In this document: positions 25,299 to 32,331 of the stretch, piece by piece
Layout of the letters: each line of letters opens with the position of its first letter
How positions within the stretch are numbered: position 1 is the stretch's first letter
Origin: Nocardia vulneris
GTDB taxonomy: Bacteria; Actinomycetota; Actinomycetes; Mycobacteriales; Mycobacteriaceae
Length of the DNA stretch: 64,000 bases
Assembly: GCF_001613425.1 (NCBI RefSeq)
Contig: NZ_BDCI01000022.1
Span: 180,711-244,710 of the forward strand
Direction: 5' to 3'
Made by a program: the position numbers and the translations under genes
The notes under the pieces: model-generated
The model's input: the letters and a program-made list of their open reading frames with translations, nothing else
The model's database searches: none
What the model was told of the DNA's origin: nothing

Positions 25299-25973
25299 TC
25301 AGCCGATGCTGAACGGCGCCCCGTAGAGGGTGGTCTTCGAGTAGTTGTCACCGATGATCTCGACCACGGTGTAGGAGCGCGCCTGGGCGTAGCCCGCGCA
25401 GCCCTGGATTTCCATCTCGACGTCCTGGTACTCGACCGAGTAGGCGCCGGGCTTGGTGATGTCCTTCAGTTCGATCTGGACGAACTTGACGTCACCGGGG
25501 CCCAGGTTCAGGCCGATGGAGCCGCCGACGCCACCGCTGGTGAGGTCGACCTTGCCCGAGACACCGACGGAGATCGCGTCATCGGCGATGCTGACCTGGC
25601 AGCCGATGATGTAACCGGTGTTGAGCTGGGACGTGCCGTGGGTCGAGGAGTTGTTGGTGCCGGGCTTGTTCGTCGCGCCGTTCCAGGGGCCGACCTTGCC
25701 CTCGGGGGTCTCGGTGACATCCGCCGAGGCGTTTCCGGAAACCCAGACGACGCGGCCTGCGCCGTTGGCCGCAAGCGACGGCGAGACGATGGCGTGCTCT
25801 CCGGTGCGGGTAATGGTCACGCCCGGTCCGAGCTTCTGGCCGTCCGGCAACGGCACAAAAACATCAGCGCTGGCAGCGCCGGTCGAAAGGAGGCCCATGG
25901 CCACGGCAGCGGCAGCGCCGACGCCCGCGACGCGGGCACCGCGGCGCAGACCGTTGGTGCGGTTCTCGCTCAT
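25299..25973 (-). CDS. MspA-family outer-membrane porin 3
   Basis: A 224-residue, more diverged paralogue from ATG 25973, with GAGGGGAAG upstream. It has a signal peptide (MSENRTNGLRRGARVAGVGA, cleavage after ASA). The mature part has FVPLPDGQKLGPGVTITRTG, LNTGYIIGCQVSIADDAISV, LNLGPGDVKFVQIELKDI and QGCAGYAQARSYTVVEI. The upstream frame extending to 26084 is not supported. It is the first of the three porin genes; a small stem-loop at 26001-26019 lies in its probable leader and a CRP-like site lies further upstream. Confidence 0.9.
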   Translation of the reverse strand: MSENRTNGLRRGARVAGVGAAAAVAMGLLSTGAASADVFVPLPDGQKLGPGVTITRTGEHAIVSPSLAANGAGRVVWVSGNASADVTETPEGKVGPWNGATNKPGTNNSSTHGTSQLNTGYIIGCQVSIADDAISVGVSGKVDLTSGGVGGSIGLNLGPGDVKFVQIELKDITKPGAYSVEYQDVEMEIQGCAGYAQARSYTVVEIIGDNYSKTTLYGAPFSIG

Positions 25974-26673
25974 ACTTCCCCTCATCAGGTTAAAACAGTC
26001 AGCCTCGACCATCGAGGCTGGACAGTGGTCCTCGCAGGCCCAGCTCAGTTTGTCGCCCTTTTGTTGCCGGTGTGTAACCAGCAATTAAAGGTCGCCGCGA
26101 CGCTCCGGCTGGCAACGGAACCGAGCCAGGTTCCGCCGGGTCGACGCGTACGTGCCGTACCCGGGCCGATGAAGTCCAGTGTGGGTGGCTCGTGGCGAAC
26201 ATTAAACGCTAGGTAACGGCACTGCAACGCGAGCTTTCGTAAAGATCAATGTGATGTAGATCACACTCGTTAACGAAAGAATGCTATTTGACGTGCGCAA
26301 ATTGCGTGGCGGAGACAGTCGGACCGACCGGACGGTGCCGACCGAGTCACCAAAACGCCAAGCGCTGAATACGGGACAGGGCCGTATGAGAACGGGAGAA
26401 GGATCCCGTATCTGAAACATCGGCGGGTAATTCGCCGGGAAGCCGACTGGACGTTACGTAGCAACTACGTAGATATCGGCAATCATCCGTGATGCGGGGG
26501 AATCTGGGAACGCAGCCAATCATCGGTCGAAGATGCGTTATCCGAATCGTGATCGCGTTCGTCGCGCGTAGTGTCTGGGAGGGTGTCGCCGAAGATAGCG
26601 GCCAGACGCGCCGCATCCCCCGCCCGGCGCGCCGCCGGACGAGGGATGTCGTCGGAAGAACTGGAAACCGTAA
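25974..26673. other. Long intergenic region upstream of the porin genes
   Basis: No gene is supported here. It contains a stem-loop (AGCCTCG, a 5-nt loop, CGAGGCT) at 26001-26019 near the porin 3 start, AT-richer promoter-like stretches at about 26180-26290, and a CRP-like palindrome at 26250-26265. Confidence 0.6.
26250..26265. promoter_or_regulatory. CRP-like binding site upstream of porin 3
   Basis: TGTGATGTAGATCACA is a perfect TGTGA-N6-TCACA palindrome about 280 bp upstream of the porin 3 start. In mycobacteria CRP (Rv3676) uses this consensus. Confidence 0.65.
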
Positions 26674-27252
26674 TTATTCGACCAATCCGGAGAGTTCGCC
26701 GATCACTTTGCTCGCCAGCGGGCCGAGCGTCGCCATACCGTCACGCACGGCGGCCCGGGTGCCCGGCAGGTTCACCACCAGGGTGCTGCCGGAAACGCCC
26801 GCGACACCGCGGGACAGACCCGCGTCGAGCGAACCCGCCACCCGGCCGGAGGAGCGCAGCGCCTCGCTGATGCCGGGCAGTTCGCGATCGAGGACCTGCG
26901 AGGTGGCCTCGGGAGTGACGTCGCGCGGCGACATACCGGTGCCGCCGACCGAGATGACCAGGTCGACACCGCCGATCACCGCGGTGTTCAGCGCATTGCG
27001 GATCTCGACCTCGTCGGCCTGCACCGAGACCGAGGCGTCCACCAGGAAGCCCGCTTCGGTGAGCAGCTCGGTGACCAGCGGACCGAGCGAGTCAACACCT
27101 CCATGCGCCGTTCGATCATCGACGACCACCACCAGAGCACGCCCCGCCACAGGAGCATCGCTTTCCATGGTGCTCACCGTAGCGCCTGCGCCGAGAACGT
27201 CGGCGGCCGTGTCGAGCAGCGGAGTCCACCCGCCCTGCAGCACGCGCATCAC
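26674..27252 (-). CDS. moaB: MoaB/MogA-family molybdenum cofactor protein
   Basis: A MoaB/MogA domain with RALVVVVDDRTAHGGVDSLG, ADEVEIRNALNT, DLVISVGGTGMSPRDVTPEA (the substrate-binding GGTGxxxRD motif) and SGSTLVVNLPG. The family adenylylates molybdopterin or has lost this role. GTG 27252 overlaps the pepD stop (GTGA), suggesting coupling and 192 residues. ATG 27168 would give 164 residues, closer to mycobacterial MoaB2. It is downstream of pepD as in Rv0984, so stress control through the MprAB operon is plausible. Confidence 0.9.
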   Translation of the reverse strand: MMRVLQGGWTPLLDTAADVLGAGATVSTMESDAPVAGRALVVVVDDRTAHGGVDSLGPLVTELLTEAGFLVDASVSVQADEVEIRNALNTAVIGGVDLVISVGGTGMSPRDVTPEATSQVLDRELPGISEALRSSGRVAGSLDAGLSRGVAGVSGSTLVVNLPGTRAAVRDGMATLGPLASKVIGELSGLVE

Positions 27253-28676
27253 CGCCCGCCGTCCGCGGGCGCACCGGTGAGGGTCACCTCGACGGTCTTC
27301 GGATTGTTGCCTTGTTCATCGGTATAGGTGACCTTCACCTTGTCTCCTGGTTGGTGCGAGCGGACCGCGGCGACGAGCGCATCGCCCGAATCGATGGTCC
27401 GGTCATTCAGTTTCGTGACGACCACGCCCGCGGGGATGCCCGCCTTGGCGGCCGGCCCGTCCGGGGTGGATTCCAGCACCCGTGCGCCGTTGGCGGTGTC
27501 CTGCTTCTGGATCTTGACGCCGATCTGCGCGTACGTCGCGTGACCGGTCTTGATGAGTTCGTCGGCGACGCGGCGGGCCTGGTCGACCGGGATGGCGAAG
27601 CCGAGGCCGATCGAGCCGCTCTGCTGACCGACACCCACCTCGCCGCCGCCCAGGCTGGCGATGGCGGTGTTGATGCCGATGAGCTTGCCACTGCCGTCGA
27701 CGAGCGCGCCACCGGAATTACCCGGGTTGATCGCGGCGTCGGTCTGGATCGCATCGATCACCGGGTTCGCGGCGGCCGGATTCTGCGCGCCCTCACCGCT
27801 GGTCGAGACCGGGCGGTTCAGCGCGGAGACGATGCCGGTGGTGACCGTGCCCGCCAGGCCGAGCGGCGAGCCGATCGCCACGACCGGCTGGCCGACCTGC
27901 AGGTTCGACGAGGTGCCCAGTTCGATCGGGGTCAGGCCGGACTTGCCGCTGACCTTGATGACGGCCAGGTCGGAGACGGGGTCTGCGCCGACGATCGTGG
28001 CGGGCGCGGTGCTGCCGTCGGAGAACATGACCTCCATCTTGGCGTTCGGGCCACCGCCGGCGGCCACGTGATTATTGGTCAGGATGAGGCCGTCGGAAGA
28101 CAGCACCACACCGGAACCCTCGCCCTCGGCCCGGCTGCTGGCCACCTTGATCATCACCACGCTGGGCAGCACCTTCTGCGCCACCGCCTGCGTCGATCCG
28201 GCCGGTGCGTTGGAGACGTTGTTGACGTTCGGCTTCGGCTGGTCCAGCGCGTTGGTGACGACCGAACTCCCGGTGTCGGAATGGCTGACCAGGGCGCCGA
28301 CCGCGCCGCCGACGCCACCGCTGACCAGGGCCAGCGCCACCGCGCCCGCGACCAGTCCGGTCCGGATCGGGCGGCGCGGCGGCTTGGGCTCCTCGAACGG
28401 GCCGCCCTGCGGCGCTTGCGGATCGAAGCCGGCGTGCGGATCGTAGGGCGGCGGCGCGCCGTACTCGGGGCCGGGGAACGGCTGCGTGTGCTGGGGCGGC
28501 GGATAGTGACCCATCGGATGCTGACCTTCGAACGTCCCGTAGCTGTGCGGCGCATAGGCGGAATCCGCTGCGTACGGCTGGTTCGCCGGTGCTGCCGGGA
28601 TCTGTTCGGTCGGCTGCGGCCGGTCGGGCGTGGCGTTCGCCGCCTCGTCCCGCCGGTCCTGCGAATCCTCGGTCAT
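27249..28676 (-). CDS. pepD: HtrA-like membrane serine protease PepD
   Basis: 475 residues from ATG 28676 (AGGAG close upstream). The Pro/Gln-rich cytoplasmic region (1-100) is followed by a membrane helix (about 107-131), a trypsin-like domain with the triad H203 (TNNHV), D236 (SDLAVI) and S321 (GNSGGAL), then one PDZ domain with GIPAGVVVTKLNDRTIDSGD. It degrades or chaperones misfolded envelope proteins, and in mycobacteria it feeds back on MprAB/SigE. An MprA-box-like repeat lies 46 bp upstream. It is separated from mprB by a small secreted-protein gene on the other strand. Confidence 0.95.
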   Translation of the reverse strand: MTEDSQDRRDEAANATPDRPQPTEQIPAAPANQPYAADSAYAPHSYGTFEGQHPMGHYPPPQHTQPFPGPEYGAPPPYDPHAGFDPQAPQGGPFEEPKPPRRPIRTGLVAGAVALALVSGGVGGAVGALVSHSDTGSSVVTNALDQPKPNVNNVSNAPAGSTQAVAQKVLPSVVMIKVASSRAEGEGSGVVLSSDGLILTNNHVAAGGGPNAKMEVMFSDGSTAPATIVGADPVSDLAVIKVSGKSGLTPIELGTSSNLQVGQPVVAIGSPLGLAGTVTTGIVSALNRPVSTSGEGAQNPAAANPVIDAIQTDAAINPGNSGGALVDGSGKLIGINTAIASLGGGEVGVGQQSGSIGLGFAIPVDQARRVADELIKTGHATYAQIGVKIQKQDTANGARVLESTPDGPAAKAGIPAGVVVTKLNDRTIDSGDALVAAVRSHQPGDKVKVTYTDEQGNNPKTVEVTLTGAPADGGR

Positions 28677-28722
28677 GGACTCCTCGTTTCTCCTCAACGT
28701 CTGCCGACCAGCTTGACGACGA

Positions 28723-28742
28723 CGACTGAGAGCGGACTGAGA
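28723..28742. promoter_or_regulatory. MprA-box-like direct repeat upstream of pepD
   Basis: CGACTGAGAGCGGACTGAGA contains two CTGAGA half-sites 10 bp apart. It is identical at 19 of 20 bases to the site upstream of mprA at 31988. Confidence 0.75.
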
Positions 28743-28802
28743 CCGTGCTTTCAATTGTCCGAGATGTCTACCCACTTCTCGCGGCCGCACGCGGCCACCC
28801 AC

Positions 28803-29493
28803 TACCGGGCCGAACTCCCCCGCGCCCAGGCAACAGCGTACGCACCGACCTGCGGACGCGCAGTGCGTCGCGCGCCACTCATGGCAGTGCGCACCCGCAA
28901 CTGATAGCGACCCGCTCTGACGGCATCTATCGGGGGATTACCATCCGGCTGCGACTTCGCGAGCAAACCCTCCGCGACATCATGCGACGACACCACCCGA
29001 AACCCCTTGAGGCACAAAACCATTGCCGTGTTCACATCGCTGCGATAAGCTACCGACTGCTTCCTTTGACGAGTGACAACACAATTCTGGGGTGGGGATT
29101 AATGTTGATCGAAAAGTTGCACGCTCGGATAGCCTTCATACAATCCGCAGCTTTCAGCTGCGCAGGATCTGCGACTCCGCCCCACGCTATGGTTCCCGCA
29201 GCAACAAAATAGCTGCGACGGTAACACTCGATATTTCAGAGTTGGCATCCATTCGCAGTCCTCGCCAATCGACGTACTACACGACTGGTTCAGTGGGTCA
29301 ATTTACAAAGCAAGCTGATGAGTTACGCGTAGCCGCAGGTTGACCAGCGGTCCAGGACGTGGTTGAGCTGTGGTTTCGCGTAGCACGCCGCCGTGCCCAC
29401 CGACGAGGTCCAGAGCTGACGCGAGTGCGAAATTCACCGCCCTCCGACACTTCCACGCAAAGCCTGCCATCGTTGTCAAATTATAGAGAGTAG
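28803..29493. other. Intergenic region, no gene seen
   Basis: The stretch between the pepD promoter and the small secreted gene is AT-richer than its surroundings. Its short frames have no ribosome-binding site and no recognisable domain. Confidence 0.5.
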
Positions 29494-29766
29494 ATGGTAC
29501 CCATGAAGAAGGTTATTGTTTTCGCCGCCGCTCTGCTCGGTTTCACGATACCGGCATTGGCCGTCGGTGCCGGTACTGCTTCGGCACAAGTCAGAATCGA
29601 AGTGTCCTGCCTCGCCTACGGCCCGGACGGACGATACGCCGGGACGATCGGCGGAGCCGGAACCGGCGCGGATGCTGCCGAAGCCATGCGAAACGCGGTA
29701 CGCGATGCGGAAAGTTTCGCGGCTTCCCTCGGCGCATTGGCTCGGAATTGTGAAATCAAGCGGTAG
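29494..29766 (+). CDS. Small secreted protein
   Basis: A 90-residue protein (ATG 29494; ATG 29503 is an alternative) with a clear signal peptide, MKKVIVFAAALLGFTIPALA, ending in TASA. The mature part of about 58 residues has two cysteines (SCLAYGPDGRYAG and RNCEIKR) and an alanine-rich helix. It resembles small DUF-type exported proteins of Nocardia, but I cannot name a family. It lies between mprB and pepD on the opposite strand, a position with no gene in mycobacteria. GAGAG precedes the start. Confidence 0.7.
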   Translation: MVPMKKVIVFAAALLGFTIPALAVGAGTASAQVRIEVSCLAYGPDGRYAGTIGGAGTGADAAEAMRNAVRDAESFAASLGALARNCEIKR

Positions 29767-29800
29767 TACACGTTGTGGCTACGGTCGGGTAAGTGGTGAC

Positions 29801-31273
29801 TCACTCGACCGTGGCCACGCCCGCTTCGCCGGGCAGCACGATGCGGACCAGGGTGCCGCCGCGCGGCGAGGCATCGATGGCGATGGTTCCGCCGTGTTTG
29901 GTCACCACCTGCTTGACGATCGATAGACCGAGCCCGGAACCAGGCATAGAGCGCGACGCCGTGGTTCGATAGAACCGCTCGAACACCAATTCCCGTTCAG
30001 CGGGCGGGATCCCGGGACCTGCGTCGTCGACCACCAACTCGAGCAGACCGGCTCCGGTGTCGTGCATCGTGACGTATATCTGTGCGCCGCCCGGGCTCCA
30101 TTTCGCGGCGTTGTCCAGCACGTTGAGGATCGCGCGCTCCAAACCGGCTTCGTGGCCGTAAACGAACCAGGGACGCAGACCCGCGACGAACTCGATCCCG
30201 GAACGCCGCCGCCGGACTCGCTCCAGCGCGCGCTCGGTGACTTCGCCGAGATCGACCCGGTCGTACACGGCTTCGGGCGCGTCCTCCCTGGCCAGGTCGA
30301 CCAAATCGCCTACCAGAGTGGACAGTTCCTCGATTTGGGCCATGACGTCGGCCCGCAGTTCTGCCATGTCCTCATCGGGCAGGCGCGGGGCGCCCGGCCT
30401 GCTGGACGCGATCAGCAATTCCATATTGGTCCGCAACGACGTGAGCGGCGTCCGCAACTCGTGTCCGGCGTCGGCCACCAATCTGCGCTGGCGGTCCCGT
30501 GATTCGTTCAGCGCGCGCAGCATGGTGTTGAAACTCTCGGTGAGGCGCGCCAATTCGTCATCGCCCGTGACCGGGATGGGCGTCAGATCGTCGGTACGGG
30601 CGATACGCTCGGTCGCCGCGGTGAGCCGCGCAATCGGCCGCAGACCGGTACGGCCGACCGCGGTACCCGCCGCCGCAGCCAGGACGACGCCACAGCCGCC
30701 GACCACGAACAACAGCCAGGCGAGTCGGTCGAGCACGGCCCTCGTCGGCTCCAGCCGCTGTGAAATCACCAGCGTGACACCGGTGTCGGTGCGCCTCGCC
30801 AGCACCCGCTGGTTCTTGTACGTACGCAACGACGAAGGCATCTCGTTTCGGGCAACCGCCAGCTCCTCGGGGCCGATCGGCGGCTTGGCCGGCTGTGGGG
30901 GCACATATCCGGACACCGTGCCCGCCGGGGCACCGGACGGAATCGGGTAGATGATCCCGACACCGATGTCGTTGGAGAACAGTGTCGCCATGGTCAACGA
31001 CTGGAACGGGATGTTGTCGATATCGCTGTTGATCATCGTCGCGGCCCGGGTCCGCAACTGTGCGTCGACGTCGCCGTACAACGAACGAGCCACCATCGCG
31101 TAGGCCGCGATCGAGGTGACCGCGACCGCGATCGCGACGACGGACGCGGCCAGTAGGGTGACCCGCCAGCGCAGGGAGACCGAGCGGGTGAGTGGGATGG
31201 GGGGGCGCATTTCGGGGGGCTCCGGTTGACCGAGCCCGGCGACCACCGGCCGCTTCGGAACATTTCGTGCCAT
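29801..31273 (-). CDS. mprB: Sensor histidine kinase MprB
   Basis: 490 residues. Membrane helix 1 is at about 39-60, an extracytoplasmic loop follows (about 65-180), and helix 2 is at about 185-206. A HAMP segment precedes the HisKA domain with DAGHELRTPLTSLRTN (phospho-acceptor H271) and the HATPase domain (NVLDNAAKWSPGGAQ, DDAGPGIP, GSGLGLSIVKQVV). It senses envelope stress and phosphorylates MprA; in mycobacteria DnaK holds the sensor loop off. mprA ends 8 bp upstream, so the two are one operon. Confidence 0.95.
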   Translation of the reverse strand: MARNVPKRPVVAGLGQPEPPEMRPPIPLTRSVSLRWRVTLLAASVVAIAVAVTSIAAYAMVARSLYGDVDAQLRTRAATMINSDIDNIPFQSLTMATLFSNDIGVGIIYPIPSGAPAGTVSGYVPPQPAKPPIGPEELAVARNEMPSSLRTYKNQRVLARRTDTGVTLVISQRLEPTRAVLDRLAWLLFVVGGCGVVLAAAAGTAVGRTGLRPIARLTAATERIARTDDLTPIPVTGDDELARLTESFNTMLRALNESRDRQRRLVADAGHELRTPLTSLRTNMELLIASSRPGAPRLPDEDMAELRADVMAQIEELSTLVGDLVDLAREDAPEAVYDRVDLGEVTERALERVRRRRSGIEFVAGLRPWFVYGHEAGLERAILNVLDNAAKWSPGGAQIYVTMHDTGAGLLELVVDDAGPGIPPAERELVFERFYRTTASRSMPGSGLGLSIVKQVVTKHGGTIAIDASPRGGTLVRIVLPGEAGVATVE

Positions 31274-31281
31274 GGCGTCCC

Positions 31282-31968
31282 CTAGGGGGGTGTCTCCCTC
31301 AGGACATAGCCGACACCGCGCACGGTGTGAATGAGCCGGGGCTCGCCGTCGGCTTCGGTCTTGCGCCGCAAATATCCGATGTACACCTCGAGCGCGTTGC
31401 CCGAGGTCGGGAAGTCGTAACCCCAGACCTCCTCGAGGATGCGGCTACGGGTCAGCACCCGACGCGGATTGGCCATCAGCATTTCCAGCAACGAGAACTC
31501 GGTGCGGGTGAGACTGATCGCCCGTTCGCCGCGAGAAACCTCCCGGGTCACCGGATCCAGCGACAAATCGGCGAACGTCATTGCCTCCGATGTCTCGCCG
31601 GGATCGGCGGTGGTGCGTCGCAACAGTGCGCGCAAACGGGCGAGCAATTCTTCCAATGCGAAGGGTTTCGGCAAATAGTCGTCCGCGCCGGCGTCGAGTC
31701 CGGCAACGCGCTCGGACACCGAATCCCGTGCTGTCAAAACCAGAATGGGGAGATCGTCACCGGTACTGCGCAACCGCCGGCAGACCTCGAGGCCGTCCAT
31801 CCGCGGCATCATCACGTCCAACACCAACGCGTCCGGTCGCTGATCGGTTGCCTTTTCCAGGGCATCCACCCCGTCGACCGCGAGGTCGACGGAGTAGCCG
31901 TTGAAGGTCAGCGACCGGCGCAGCGACTCGCGGACGGCGCGATCGTCGTCTACTACCAGAATGCGCAT
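31282..31968 (-). CDS. mprA: OmpR-family response regulator MprA
   Basis: 228 residues from ATG 31968. The receiver domain starts MRILVVDDDRAVRESLRRSL with phospho-acceptor D51 in LVLDVMMP and conserved K in YLPKPF. The C-terminal winged helix has LTRTEFSLLEMLMANPRRVL and VYIGYLRRKTEADGEPRLIH. With MprB it controls envelope-stress genes including pepD and, in M. tuberculosis, sigE. An MprA-box-like repeat begins 20 bp upstream of the start, indicating autoregulation. The longer frame upstream to 32133 is only a read-through of this promoter. Confidence 0.95.
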   Translation of the reverse strand: MRILVVDDDRAVRESLRRSLTFNGYSVDLAVDGVDALEKATDQRPDALVLDVMMPRMDGLEVCRRLRSTGDDLPILVLTARDSVSERVAGLDAGADDYLPKPFALEELLARLRALLRRTTADPGETSEAMTFADLSLDPVTREVSRGERAISLTRTEFSLLEMLMANPRRVLTRSRILEEVWGYDFPTSGNALEVYIGYLRRKTEADGEPRLIHTVRGVGYVLRETPP

Positions 31969-31987
31969 GCGACCAGTTTGACCGTAT

Positions 31988-32007
31988 CGACTGAGAGCCG
32001 ACTGAGA
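31988..32007. promoter_or_regulatory. MprA-box-like direct repeat upstream of mprA
   Basis: CGACTGAGAGCCGACTGAGA, two CTGAGA half-sites in tandem, lies immediately upstream of the mprA start and nearly identical to the pepD copy. Confidence 0.75.
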
Positions 32008-32331
32008 GGGGACCTCCGACACGCCGTGCCGGGCGCGACGGCCCTCCGGCGACAGCAGCCAATCAGCAAACGGCGTACTCGAGCCAACTAGATCATCTGT
32101 CCAGTTAGTCTGTAGACTCTCGAAGTAGTGCAACGCGAAACCTGTTACGTGTAGCCATATTCGGGCACCATCAGACCTTGTCCCCCAGATTGCCGACGGT
32201 CCGTCTGCGCGGTATGTTCCGTGCGGTAAAAAGAAGACCTTTAGTTGGTTCTCGGCGGGTAGATCCCATATACGTTGAACAGCACGTGCCGTCCCGAGGG
32301 CCCTGCGCGGAGTGGAGGCGACGGAAGCGGA

